Below are positions 7,705 to 18,200 of a DNA stretch of 45,948 bases, in pieces. Below the pieces are notes generated by a model. The model had not been told where the DNA came from and did no database searches. It worked only from the letters and a program-made list of their open reading frames with translations. A program made the translations under genes and the position numbers. This stretch comes from Desulfovibrio sp. (GTDB lineage Bacteria > Desulfobacterota > Desulfovibrionia > Desulfovibrionales > Desulfovibrionaceae), in the NCBI GenBank assembly GCA_024699605.1, contig JAILPJ010000036.1:1-45948 (forward strand), in the 5' to 3' direction. The first letter of the stretch is position 1. Every line of letters begins with the position of its first letter.

Positions 7705-7720
7705 CTAATCAGGAGAAGTA

Positions 7721-9847
7721 ATGGCCTTTTACCTTGTTCATGAACTCAAAGGGCTAAAAACGGAAAAAGATGGCAGAATGCGTATCCGCGCCAATACCTC
7801 TTTGCCCCTTGCCGCAGCCGAGGATCTGGTGCAGAAACTGCAAAAAATAGCCGGCATCTCCAAAGTGCAAGCCAATGCCAGAGTCGGTTCCCTGCTGATC
7901 TTTTACGATTCCACAAGAAGTCGCAATCAGGCTCTGAAACTCCTTCAGGCCAATGAAAAGCTCCCGGCCATGAAGAAACTGCTTGGCGTGGAGACGACGC
8001 CTCAGCCGGCTCTGGGCGGTTTCTTTCCCCTCTTCCGTTATCTCTTCATCAGGCCCTTTCTGCCGCCGGCGCTGCGGATGCTCTCAGCAGCCATCGGGGC
8101 CATTCCCTTCCTGATCAAAGGTCTCTCAGCCCTCCTGCACGGCAAGCTCTGTGTGGAAGTGCTCGACGCTTCCGCCATTGCCGCTTCGCTCTATCTGCGC
8201 GATTTTCGTACCGTCTCCATGCTCACCCTGCTGTTGGGCCTGGGAGACACGCTGGCGGAATGGACAAAACGCCATTCTTTGGAATCGCTGACAGAATCCC
8301 TGACCCTCAATGTGCATACGGTCTGGCGCAAGGTCAATGGCACTGAAGTTTCCACCCCGCTTGCCAAGATCAAAAAAGGCGACCTCGTGGTGGTCCGCTC
8401 AGGCTCCTCCATTCCCGTCGATGGCCTCGTGGTGGAAGGGGTTGCCGTCATCAATCAAGCCTCGATGACCGGCGAACCCATTGGCGTCAAACGCGAAGCC
8501 GGCGGTGCGGTCTTTGCGGGCACCGTGGTGGAGGAAGGCGAAATCGTCATCAAAGTCACCAGTGTGGGCGATGATACGCGCTTCCGGCAGGTCGCGGCCT
8601 TCATCGAAGAATCAGAAGCCCACAAGGCCGGTATTCAGGGCAAGAGTGAACGCATGGCGGATATGGCCGTGCCCTTCACCTTTGCGCTGGCAGGCTTGGT
8701 CTTCCTTGTGACGCGAAATTTCATGCGCGCCGCTTCTGTTTTGCTTGTGGATTATTCTTGTGCCCTGAAACTGGCCACGCCTCTGGCGGTGCTCGCCTCC
8801 ATGCGCGAAGGAACCTATCTTGGCATGGTGATCAAAGGCGGTCGCTATCTCGAGGCCATGAACGAAGCCGATACCATCGTCTTCGATAAGACTGGCACCC
8901 TGACCAATGCCAGCCCTGTTGTTGCCGAAGTCATCCCCTGTGCGGACCATAACCGCGACGAAGTGCTGCGCACCATGGCCTGTCTTGAGGAGCATTTTCC
9001 CCATCCCGTGGCCCGTGCCGTGGTCAAAAAAGCCCAGGATGAAAATCTGGCGCACGAGGAAGAACACGCCCAGGTCGAATACATTGTCGCCCACGGCGTG
9101 GCCTCATCGCTGCACGGCAAACGCCTGCTTGTGGGCAGCCGTCACTATATTGAATACGATGAACACATTGATGTTTCTCCCCTGTCAGAGCAAATCGCCA
9201 AGCAGTCGGCCATGGGGAGATCTCTGCTCTATATGGCCGAAGACGGGAAATTGGCTGGTCTTCTGGCCATAGAGGATCCCTTGCGTGAAGAGGCAAGGAG
9301 CGTCATTGAAAAGCTCAAAGAGGAAGGCTTCAAGCGTGTGGTCATGCTCACAGGCGATGATGAGCGCACGGCCAAGGCCATTGCCGAGCAGGCCGGTATC
9401 ACAGAATTCCGCGCTCAGGTTCTGCCTTCGGACAAAGCCGATGTGGTCAAGGAACTCTCAGACAACGGCTGTAAGGTGCTGATGGTCGGCGACGGAATCA
9501 ACGATGCGCCAGCGCTTTCCCAGGCTCTGGTGGGTGTGGCCATGATCGACGGCACAGATCTGGCCCGCGAAGTCGCCAATATCCTTTTGACCAGGCCTGA
9601 CCTCAACGGCCTCATCGCTGCCCGCAGACTGGCCCGTTCAACCATGCGCCGCATTCACGTCAATTTTGCCGCAACGCTTTTGCTCAACAGTGTCTTTTTA
9701 CTGGGCGGACTCTTCAATCTCTTACCTGCCGGTACTTCAGCCGTACTGCATAATTTGACTACTCTGGGCATTTCCCTCAACGCCATGCGACCACATCTCA
9801 AGCACCTTGCCGCCATACCGGCCTCAGCCCCAAAGCCCAAGAAGTAA
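7721..9847 (+). CDS. fezB: P1B-6-type iron/heavy-metal ATPase, FezB-like
   Basis: A 708-residue P-type ATPase. Residues ~1-80 form an HMA2-like domain without CxxC (GRMRIR, GSLLIFYD). Catalytic landmarks: TGEP at 250-253 (actuator), DKTGTLT from D389 (phosphorylated Asp), HP pair at 428-429 (nucleotide domain, typical of P1B) and GDGINDAP at 590-597. The ion-site helix reads DYSCALKLATP, so the usual Cys-Pro-Cys is replaced by Tyr345-Ser346-Cys347; this Ser-Cys-Ala form is what I associate with the P1B-6 subgroup, whose best-studied member is FezB of ferrosomes. Only two or so weakly defined helices precede the actuator. AGGAGAAG precedes ATG 7721. Role inferred: pumping iron into ferrosome vesicles; another divalent metal is possible. 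Confidence 0.85.
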   Translation: MAFYLVHELKGLKTEKDGRMRIRANTSLPLAAAEDLVQKLQKIAGISKVQANARVGSLLIFYDSTRSRNQALKLLQANEKLPAMKKLLGVETTPQPALGGFFPLFRYLFIRPFLPPALRMLSAAIGAIPFLIKGLSALLHGKLCVEVLDASAIAASLYLRDFRTVSMLTLLLGLGDTLAEWTKRHSLESLTESLTLNVHTVWRKVNGTEVSTPLAKIKKGDLVVVRSGSSIPVDGLVVEGVAVINQASMTGEPIGVKREAGGAVFAGTVVEEGEIVIKVTSVGDDTRFRQVAAFIEESEAHKAGIQGKSERMADMAVPFTFALAGLVFLVTRNFMRAASVLLVDYSCALKLATPLAVLASMREGTYLGMVIKGGRYLEAMNEADTIVFDKTGTLTNASPVVAEVIPCADHNRDEVLRTMACLEEHFPHPVARAVVKKAQDENLAHEEEHAQVEYIVAHGVASSLHGKRLLVGSRHYIEYDEHIDVSPLSEQIAKQSAMGRSLLYMAEDGKLAGLLAIEDPLREEARSVIEKLKEEGFKRVVMLTGDDERTAKAIAEQAGITEFRAQVLPSDKADVVKELSDNGCKVLMVGDGINDAPALSQALVGVAMIDGTDLAREVANILLTRPDLNGLIAARRLARSTMRRIHVNFAATLLLNSVFLLGGLFNLLPAGTSAVLHNLTTLGISLNAMRPHLKHLAAIPASAPKPKK

Positions 9848-9870
9848 TCGCAACTCGTCTGGGAGCACTG

Positions 9871-10158
9871 ATGAATCTCGCCTTACTCAAATACGTCAAA
9901 AGCTTTTCCGAAGGCCGCATCCGCCTCCGCCACCCTGCCCTGCACAACGAAGCAACGGCGCGCATCACCAAAGAAGGCATGCTGGCAACCGCGGGCGTCA
10001 ATTCCGTGGAAATCAACTGCCTAAGCGGCTCTGTCTTGATCCTCTACGACGCATCCCTTCTCTCCAAAGACCAGCTGATTGCTATGGGCGTGGCCTGGGC
10101 TGAGTATCTGGACACGGTGAAAGCCGGCAAAGCCGCTGAACCGCCAAGTTTTGCCTAA
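9871..10158 (+). CDS. fezC: Stand-alone HMA2-fold protein, FezC candidate
   Basis: A 95-residue soluble protein that is little more than one HMA2 fold: EGRIRLRHPAL near residue 14, a central helix, then NCLSGSVLILYDASLL near 50-65. The arginine block and the GSxLxxYD strand match the N-terminus of the ATPase just upstream and the divergent protein at 6575. It has one cysteine (in NCLSG) but no CxxC. It starts 23 bases after fezB and is followed by a strong terminator, so it is the last gene of the operon. Ferrosome clusters in Desulfovibrio contain a third gene, fezC, with an HMA-like domain; identity here is inferred from context. Confidence 0.6.
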   Translation: MNLALLKYVKSFSEGRIRLRHPALHNEATARITKEGMLATAGVNSVEINCLSGSVLILYDASLLSKDQLIAMGVAWAEYLDTVKAGKAAEPPSFA

Positions 10159-10162
10159 AAGC

Positions 10163-10200
10163 AAAAAAAAACGCTGGTTGTCTCGCCAGCGTTTTTTTTT
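10163..10200. terminator. Strong bidirectional terminator after fezC
   Basis: Stem ACGCTGG (10171-10177) / CCAGCGT (10186-10192), loop TTGTCTCG, flanked by eight A and nine T. It serves the fez operon and the leftward diguanylate cyclase gene. Confidence 0.92.
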
Positions 10201-10218
10201 GCGCAAAAGGAAAAGCGT

Positions 10219-11961
10219 CTAACGCGTCGTCTTGCGCGTGACACCGTCGGGACTGTTCTGCATACCGGGCTTATAGATGGTATAGGGCAAGAGATTGGCA
10301 CGACATTTCTGCAAGCGCTCGCGCAAGGCTTCCAGCATCTCAGGATTATTTTCCGTACTGAGGACTTTGATCTCGTCCTGAATGCACTCGTACTCGTGGC
10401 GCTGACGTTTATTGGCGTACATGGCGGCATCGGCATTGCGCACAATCTCATCAATGGCTATGCCCTGTTCTTCCACCACAGCCACGCCCATACTAAAACC
10501 GAGGCCCGTGAAACGACCTCGCATCACATGTTTGATCTCCTCAGCCAGCAGAGACAGCTTATTCAGCACGGTTTGCAGGGAAATCTGCTTAAAGTAGAGC
10601 AAAAATTCATCGCCGCCAAAGCGGACTGACATGGGGCAGAGCCTGCGCAACAGATCCGCAATCACTTCCAGCGCCCGGTCTCCGGATTCATGCCCCCAGA
10701 CATCATTGAGCTGCTTGAACTTGTCGACATCCAGGTACACCAGCACATCACCGGCCTCGGGTAAGACGGCAATTTTCTGATAGAAGCCGCGCCTGTTCTG
10801 CAGACCGGTCAGAGGATCGATGAAGGCGCTCTTCTGCAGTGAGGCCGTCATCTTGCGTTCCATGGTAATGTCTCGGAAAATAACCACACTGCCCAAGAGC
10901 GCGTTCTGATGATCAAGCACATCCTTGCGGATGACATCAATGATGGTCTCAGCCGACTGTGCAAAGAGTTTGCGCTCTTCATGAAAATGGCGGGTGTGGA
11001 ATTCTTCTGTGGAATGCACCTCACCCGGCAAGAGTTTGATCAGTTCACTGGTCTGCTGGATAAAATCGCTGTACGTGGTCTGGCCGAGTTTCAGACTCTC
11101 CAGATGGGGGAGGAAGATTTCCTTGAAGCGATCATTGATCTTGATGACGCGCTCGTTCTCATCGGTGAGCAGTACAGCCAGCGGGATATTGTCAAGCAAA
11201 AGGTCCACCTTGGCCAGGACACTGCGCATATCCGTAATGTCGCGCGCACGCCCGACCGTGCCGATGATTTCGCCCTTGCTGTTTCTCAGTGCGCTCTTCA
11301 AGGTCAGAAAAGTGCGCACCCGACCTTCCGAACTGACATATTCAAGGGAAGAATCGTCCTTGCCTGTGGTCAGAACCCGTTCATCACTCTTCTTACAAGC
11401 GAGATCACTTTTCGCGTACTCCTCATCCGTCAAACCCCAGATATGGGCATGCCCATACCCTTCCACATTGCTGCGTTCCTTACCCACCACCTTACAAAAA
11501 AAGGCATTGACCTTAACGTGAATGCCGTCGATGTCCTTAAACCAGATCAGCTCAGGCAAGGCGTCGATAAAGGTATCAAGATAAATGCGGGTACGTTCGG
11601 CCTTAAAACGCTCACAGAAATCCGCAAAAAGGCGCTCCAGATGAAAAGTGAAAAGCGCAGGCTCCGGGCAGATCCAATAGTCGGCCAAGGCCTGCAAAAG
11701 CGCTGGCGTAGCGGTCTGCGCCGCGTTTTCCACAACAATCAAGCGTCCCTTTTGTCCAAGGCCAGCCTTAAAGGCTGACAAAAAGGGGAGATCCTCACGC
11801 CCCAGCAAAAGCAGATCAAGATCGTATTCGGAACGTGTCGACGCAGAAACACGTTCTACGCAGATCTCCGCCTCTTGATAGGTTTTGGCACACTCAACCA
11901 AAAGCGCCGAGAACTGTGCTGACAGAGAACTATAGCCGAGATGGCAGACAGGCAGGGACAT
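10219..11961 (-). CDS. PAS-PAS-GGDEF diguanylate cyclase
   Basis: A 580-residue cytoplasmic protein. The N-terminal ~115 residues resemble a receiver-like or flavodoxin-like fold without a clear phospho-acceptor Asp. Two PAS domains follow (~125-235, starting FIDALPELIWFKD; ~245-365, starting VDLLLDNIPLAVLL). The C-terminal GGDEF domain has DVDKFKQLND for metal binding and an intact GGDEF at 449-453, so it should condense two GTP into c-di-GMP. The usual inhibitory RxxD site just before it is not seen. No membrane helix. I start at ATG 11961 because GAGGA sits just ahead of it; the frame could extend ten residues to 11991. It stands alone between two terminated units, opposite in output to the EAL protein at 1806. 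Confidence 0.9.
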   Translation of the reverse strand: MSLPVCHLGYSSLSAQFSALLVECAKTYQEAEICVERVSASTRSEYDLDLLLLGREDLPFLSAFKAGLGQKGRLIVVENAAQTATPALLQALADYWICPEPALFTFHLERLFADFCERFKAERTRIYLDTFIDALPELIWFKDIDGIHVKVNAFFCKVVGKERSNVEGYGHAHIWGLTDEEYAKSDLACKKSDERVLTTGKDDSSLEYVSSEGRVRTFLTLKSALRNSKGEIIGTVGRARDITDMRSVLAKVDLLLDNIPLAVLLTDENERVIKINDRFKEIFLPHLESLKLGQTTYSDFIQQTSELIKLLPGEVHSTEEFHTRHFHEERKLFAQSAETIIDVIRKDVLDHQNALLGSVVIFRDITMERKMTASLQKSAFIDPLTGLQNRRGFYQKIAVLPEAGDVLVYLDVDKFKQLNDVWGHESGDRALEVIADLLRRLCPMSVRFGGDEFLLYFKQISLQTVLNKLSLLAEEIKHVMRGRFTGLGFSMGVAVVEEQGIAIDEIVRNADAAMYANKRQRHEYECIQDEIKVLSTENNPEMLEALRERLQKCRANLLPYTIYKPGMQNSPDGVTRKTTR

Positions 11962-12039
11962 GACATCCTCGTAGAAAAAAAGGCAAGCCACAAAATGGCA
12001 AAAAGACTATCCTCAACACTAAACTCACGCCAACAAATG

Positions 12040-15000
12040 TCAACGCGTCTTTTCCGCCGCAAGCAATAGCGCTTTGTTTTCAGAGCCGGCAGAATGCTTG
12101 TGGAAACGCGCAGACAGCTTTGTGCGCAGGCGGTCAAGCCAGAGATAGACCACGGGTGTTGTGTAAAGCGTGAGAATCTGCCCCACACAAAGGCCGCCGA
12201 CAATGGTGATGCCCAGCGGCTGTCGCAATTCCGCCCCATCCCCCTGCCCCATGGCCAGAGGAATGGCCCCAAAAACCGCAGCCGCTGTCGTCATCATGAT
12301 GGGGCGAAAACGCAATCTGCAGGCTTCAAAAATGGCCTTTTCCGAACTGTAGCCCTGCACTCTTGTGGCCTCGACGGCAAAATCAACCATCATAATGGCG
12401 TTTTTCTTCACAATGCCGGCCAAAAGAAGCACACCGATCAGGGCAATGACGCTGAATTCCTTCTGACAAAGGAAGAGGGCCAGAAGCGCGCCAATGCCGG
12501 CTGAAGGCAGGGTCGAGAGAATGGTCAAAGGATGGATCAGACTTTCGTAGAGAATACCCAAAACAATGTAGAGTAAAAGCACGGCGGAAATGATCAAAAT
12601 GACCTGACTCTGCAGGCTGTCCGTGAACATCTTGGCCGTTCCCTGAAAACCGCCGACAATACGGGCTGGCATGCCGATGGCCACCCGTTGCTCCTCGATC
12701 AGGGCACGCGCTTGGGACAGGGACGTGTTGGGAGCGAGATTAAAGGAAAGGGTCACAGCCGCAAACTGTCCCTGATGCGCCACGCTGAGTGGCGCATGAC
12801 TGGTGGTGACGCGCGCCACAGACAAAAGCGGCACCAAACCGTTTTTGCCAGACAGATAGACTTTACTCAGACTTTCGGCACTTTCCTGCCAATCCTGGGC
12901 AAATTCCAGAACAACCTTATACTGGTTCTTATCCTGATAGATGGTGGAAACCTGACGCTGGCCAAAGGCGTTATTCAACGCCGCATCCACCTCGCGCATG
13001 CCAATCCCCAGCTGGGAAAGCCGATCCCTGTCAATGACAAGCTCAGTCTCAAGCGCCCGATCCTCCATGTCCGTATCCACATCCCGCAGAATGCTATTGT
13101 GCGCCAGAGCCGCCTGCAGTTTTCTCCCCCATTCCTTGAGCAGTTTCAGGTCATCAGCCTGCAGCGTGTACTGATATTGCGAACGCGCACTGCGCCCGCC
13201 CATCATAATATCCTGGGCCGGCATGAGAAAGATCTGTACGCCAGGCTCACTGGTGACCATGCTGCGCAGCCTGCCGATGACCTGCATGATGGGTTCGCGG
13301 CGTTCAGCCAGAGGCTTGAGAGAAATAAAAACCCCACCACCGCCACGATTGCCGGAAAAATTGGCCGAGACCTGGGCCACAGCCGGATCCCGCCCAATGG
13401 CCTGCACGAGTTTGGTCAGCTTTTTTTCAATATTCTGAAAGGAAGAACTCTGATCTGTGCGCAGCCGGCCCATGATCACGCCGGTATCCTGAACCGGAAA
13501 AAAGCCCTTGGGAATCCAGAGAAAGAGAAGCACATTGAGTACGATGACGAGCAAAAGCACAAAGAGGGTCAGGCGCGGATGGGCCAAAACCCGCGCTAGG
13601 GAACGTGTATAGGCACTCTGCATGCCCTCCAAGGCTTTTGCGCAAAGCCGGCCTAAGGCCTGCAAGATGCGCCCGGAAAGACCAGGCCCAGGCTGAGCTT
13701 TGGACAACTCCCGTCCCAAAAAGCGGGCACACATCATGGGGGTGGTCATCAGCGAAATGAGCATGGAAAAAAGCACGGCACAGGTCAAAACCACGGCAAA
13801 TTCCCGAAACAGCCTGCCAATATAGCCGCCCAGCAAGAGAATGGGCAAAAAAACCGCCACCAGTGACAGGGATATGGAAATCACCGTAAAGCCCACTTCA
13901 CGCGAGCCGTCCACAGCCGCCTGATAGCCACTTTTCCCCATTTCACGGTGACGCATGCAGTTTTCAAGCACCACAATGGCGTCGTCCACCACAAAACCCG
14001 TACTCACGGTCAGAGCCATCAGGGAAAGATTGTCGAGACTGTAGCCGGCAAGGTACATCACGCCAAAGGTGGCGACCAGAGAGACCGGCGCGGCCACGGC
14101 GGGAATCAGGGTGGCCTGCACACTGCGCAAAAAGAAAAAAGTGACCAGCACCACCAAAAAGACGGCAATGAGCAAACTTTTCTCCACCTCGTGCAACGAG
14201 GATCGGATGGTCACAGAGCGGTCCGTACGCACCTCGAGCACGGCACTGGCCGGCAGCCAGCTTTCCAGGGTGGGCAGCATACTTTTGATTTTATCGACCG
14301 TAGCGATGATATTGCCGCCCGAAGAGAGAAAAACCATGAGCAGCACAGCGGGCTTGCCATTGGCCAACGCCATGTTGCGCACATCCTGGGTGGAATCACT
14401 GATACTGGCCACATCCCCCAAGCGAATGGTCCGGCCCTCTTTCTCGGCGAGAATAATGGGGCCGTAGTCAGCGGCCTTGGTCAGCTGATCGGAACAGTCA
14501 AGAATCCAGAAATGGCGTTCGTTTTCCAAAACGCCCTTGGGCAGAAAGGCATTGGCCCGTACCAGGGCTCTGCGCACATCCTCTGTGGATAAGCCCGCCC
14601 GGTTCAGGCCGTCGGGATCCAATTGCACCCGGATGGCCGGCATGGCACCGCCGCCCACGCGCACTTCGCCCACACCCTGGATTTGGGAGATTTTTTGCGC
14701 AAGCACGGTGGAGGCAAAATCGTAGAGCTGGGCGCGGGTGTGCACAGGCGAGGTCAAGGAGAGGATCATGATGGGAGCGCCAGCGGGATTGAACTTTCGG
14801 TAACGGGGATTGCTGGGCATCGTCGGCAGGGTGCCGGCTGCGGCATTGATGGCACTTTGCACATCGCGCGCCGCACCGTCGGCTGTGCGGTTCAAATCAA
14901 ACTGCATGATCACGCTGGTGGAACCAAGACCGCTGCTCGAGGTCAATTCCGTAATACCGGCTATGCGCCCCATGGCCCGTTCAAGGGGCGTGGCAACCGT

Positions 15001-15210
15001 TGCGGCCATGGTCTCAGGGCTGGCTCCTGGGAGATTGGCCTGGACCATGACCACGGGAAAATCCACGGCAGGGAGCGGTGCCACAGGCAAAAGGCCAAAC
15101 GAGACCATGCCAGCCAGCGTCAGGGCCAGGGTCAACAATGTCGTGGCCACAGGCCTGCGGATAAAATAGGCCGAAAAGCCAAAGGCCAGACGCGAGTTGG
15201 GCGCTTCCAT
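12040..15210 (-). CDS. mdtC: RND multidrug exporter inner-membrane subunit, MdtC-like
   Basis: A 1056-residue proton-driven RND pump with 12 membrane helices in two halves and two large periplasmic loops. It begins FIRRPVATTLLTLALTLAG, has VDDAIVVLEN in the fourth helix (the acidic pair of the proton relay) and the PNASMMTTPM-type gating sequence (LMTTPMMCARFL) near 480. [20 protein letters not shown] near the C-terminus is the matching motif in the second half. In Mdt systems MdtB and MdtC form a mixed trimer. Start is ATG 15210, overlapping the mdtB-like stop as TGATG, with GGAG seven bases upstream; GTG 15213 is an alternative. Substrates (bile salts, novobiocin in relatives) are not readable here. 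Confidence 0.92.
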   Translation of the reverse strand: MEAPNSRLAFGFSAYFIRRPVATTLLTLALTLAGMVSFGLLPVAPLPAVDFPVVMVQANLPGASPETMAATVATPLERAMGRIAGITELTSSSGLGSTSVIMQFDLNRTADGAARDVQSAINAAAGTLPTMPSNPRYRKFNPAGAPIMILSLTSPVHTRAQLYDFASTVLAQKISQIQGVGEVRVGGGAMPAIRVQLDPDGLNRAGLSTEDVRRALVRANAFLPKGVLENERHFWILDCSDQLTKAADYGPIILAEKEGRTIRLGDVASISDSTQDVRNMALANGKPAVLLMVFLSSGGNIIATVDKIKSMLPTLESWLPASAVLEVRTDRSVTIRSSLHEVEKSLLIAVFLVVLVTFFFLRSVQATLIPAVAAPVSLVATFGVMYLAGYSLDNLSLMALTVSTGFVVDDAIVVLENCMRHREMGKSGYQAAVDGSREVGFTVISISLSLVAVFLPILLLGGYIGRLFREFAVVLTCAVLFSMLISLMTTPMMCARFLGRELSKAQPGPGLSGRILQALGRLCAKALEGMQSAYTRSLARVLAHPRLTLFVLLLVIVLNVLLFLWIPKGFFPVQDTGVIMGRLRTDQSSSFQNIEKKLTKLVQAIGRDPAVAQVSANFSGNRGGGGVFISLKPLAERREPIMQVIGRLRSMVTSEPGVQIFLMPAQDIMMGGRSARSQYQYTLQADDLKLLKEWGRKLQAALAHNSILRDVDTDMEDRALETELVIDRDRLSQLGIGMREVDAALNNAFGQRQVSTIYQDKNQYKVVLEFAQDWQESAESLSKVYLSGKNGLVPLLSVARVTTSHAPLSVAHQGQFAAVTLSFNLAPNTSLSQARALIEEQRVAIGMPARIVGGFQGTAKMFTDSLQSQVILIISAVLLLYIVLGILYESLIHPLTILSTLPSAGIGALLALFLCQKEFSVIALIGVLLLAGIVKKNAIMMVDFAVEATRVQGYSSEKAIFEACRLRFRPIMMTTAAAVFGAIPLAMGQGDGAELRQPLGITIVGGLCVGQILTLYTTPVVYLWLDRLRTKLSARFHKHSAGSENKALLLAAEKTR

Positions 15211-18200
15211 CACTCAACTCCGGCAGCATACTCAGCCTGGGCTGAAGCACGTCTGCCAAAAAAGCGCTGGCTCAGTGCGTCAAACCACAGATAGATCACA
15301 GGCGTGGTAAACAGCGTCAGCAATTGGCTGAGCAAAAGCCCGCCCACCATGGTCACCCCCAGGGGACAGCGCAGCTCACTGCCCATGCCGCTTCCCAGCA
15401 TCAGCGGCAAAGCGCCCAAAAGAGCCGCCAGCGTTGTCATGAGGATGGGACGGAGCCTGAGCAGACAGGCCTGACGGATGGCCTCAAAACTGGATTTCCC
15501 TTCATGACGTTCAGCTTCCAAGGCAAAATCGATCATCATGATGGCGTTTTTCTTGACAATGCCAATGAGCAGGATAATGCCGATAATGCCTGAAATGCCC
15601 AAATCCATGCGTCCAAGCATCAAGGCCAGCAGAGCGCCAACGCCAGCCGAAGGCAGCGTGGAAATGATGGTCACAGGATGAATATAACTTTCGTAAAGCA
15701 CGCCCAAAACAATATAGACTGTGATGACAGCCGCCAGAATCAGCCAGAGCTGATCACTTGAAGACGAGCCAAAGGCCCTGGCCGCACCCTGCAGTTCCAC
15801 ACGCACCGAGTCAGGAAGACGGAGCTGTGCGCACTCGTCCCAGAGAGCGTCAATGCAAGCATCCAGGGAAGCGTCTTGTGCCGGCGCAAAGGAAATTGTC
15901 GCCATGGCGAACTGTCCCTGCCGTGAAAAGGAAAGGCGCGCGGACTGCTCCTGGGCGTTGACCACAACGGACAGGGGAACGGTTTCGCCGTTTGCCGCCT
16001 TGACGTGGATGCTTTCGAGATCCACAGGCCCCCGCCTATAGATGGGCGCAACTTCAAGGATAACTTTATACTGATTGGTCTGGGTAAAAATTGTTGAAAT
16101 CTGCCTCTGGCCGTAGGCATCGTAGAGGGCATTGTCGATATCTTCCATGCTGATACCCAGGCGTCCTGCCACGTCACGGTTGACTTGCAGCCAGAGCTTG
16201 CGACCTGTGGCCTGCAAATCGTGAGCCGCATGGGCAATTTCCGGCCGTTGGGCCAACGCCTTGGTCAGCTTGGGCACCCACTCTTCCAGGGCTTCTTGTG
16301 TCAGCGATTCAACGGAAAACTGATATTGAAAACGTGAAATGCGATCTTCTACTGTTAAATCCTGAACCGGCTGCAGATAGAGCAAAAGACCCGGCAGCTG
16401 GTCTGCCCGGCGCATCAGCCGCTCAGCGATTTCTGGAGCACGACTTGAGCGTTCTTCAAGATCGCGCAGTTTAATGGTCAGCCTGGAGGTGCCGGGACTC
16501 TGATTGATCCCGTCAACCCCCACAAAAAATGCCACGCGTTCCACATCGGCATCTTGCAGGAGAAAATCGCTGATTTCCTTTTGTCGCAGCGTCATGCCCG
16601 CAAAGGAAGTCTGCTGCGGAGCCTCGGCAATACCCTGCAAAAGGCCGCAATCCTGGACCGGAAAAAAGCCCTTGGGGATGAGCAAATAGAGCAGGCAAGT
16701 GAGCAAAAGCGTGGCACAGGCCACAAGGAGTGTGGCCTTTCTGTGGCGCAGGACAACATCAAGATTTCTTTCATACCAGGCAAGAATAATCCCAAAAAAA
16801 GCACTGCCGCCTTCCTTTTGCACCGGAGCCGCCCCCTGTTTGAGCAGATGGGCGCAGAGCATGGGGGTCAACGTTAAGGAAATGACGGCCGAGATGAGAA
16901 TGGTGGCAGCCAGGGTCACGGCAAATTCCCGGAAAAGCCTCCCGGCAATATCGCCCATGAAAAGCAGAGGAATGAGCACGGCCACCAGGGATATGGTGAG
17001 GGAAATAATGGTGAAGCCGATTTGACCGGCTCCGATCAGGGCCGATTCCAGAGGGCTTTTGCCGTGCTCGTGGTAGCGCACGATATTTTCAATGACCACA
17101 ATGGCGTCATCCACCACAAAACCCGTGGCAATCACCAAGGCCATGAGCGTCAGATTATTCAGGGAATAGCCGGCCAGATACATGATGCCAAAGGAGCCCA
17201 CAAGGGAAAGCGGTACGGCCACAGCCGGAATAAAGGTGGCACGCGCATCGCGCAAAAAAAGCCAGATCACCAGAATGACCATGGCTATGGCCAAAAGCAG
17301 CTCGCGCTCCACATCCTGCACAGTGGCCCGAATAGTCTCCGTCTTGTCGGTGATGATCTCCACATGCACATTACCCGGCAACGTTTCAAGCAGTGTCGGC
17401 AAAAGGCGTCGGACCCGCTCAGCCACGGTAATGACATTGGCGCCTGGCTGACGCTGCACGGAAACAATAATAGCCTGGGCAAAATTCGCTGTTTTTTCCC
17501 TGTTGGCAGCCACATAGGCCGCCAGACGGATATTCTCCGCGCCTTCTGTCACCTGCGCCACATCACAAAGCCGCAAGGGCGCCCCGTTCTTATAGCCAAT
17601 AATCGTCGCGGCATAGTCGCTGGCACTGCTCAGCTGATCATTGGCATCAAGACTTGAGGCCCGTTCAGGGCCGTCAAAACTGCCCTTGGAGCCATTGACA
17701 TTGGCCTGGGCTATGGCCTGGCGAATATCGGCCAGAGTGAAACCAGCGCTAGCCAGAGCCTTGGGATTGACCTCAATGCGTACAGCCGGCCTCTGGCCGC
17801 CTGAAAGCGTCACCAGGCCCACACCCAGAATCTGCGAAATCTTCTGGGCCAGACGCGTGTCAGCCAAATCTTCCAGCTGTGTCATGGCCATGTCGTCACT
17901 GGTCACAGCCAGGGTAATGATGGGGGGATCTGCGGGATTGACTTTGTTGTAGACCGGGGGATTGGGGAGATCGGAAGGCAGAAGATTGTTGGCGGCATTA
18001 ATGGCTGCCTGAACTTCCTGTTCGGCACTGTCCAGTTCTTTGCTCAGTTCAAACTGCAGCGTAATCACCGAGGCTCCGGCAGAGGACTGGGAAATCATCT
18101 GACCGAGACCTGGCATGGCGCCAAACTGCCGCTCAAGAGGCGCCGTGACCTTGGCCAGCATCACTTCCGCACTGGCCCCGGGATACAGGGTCTGCACCTG

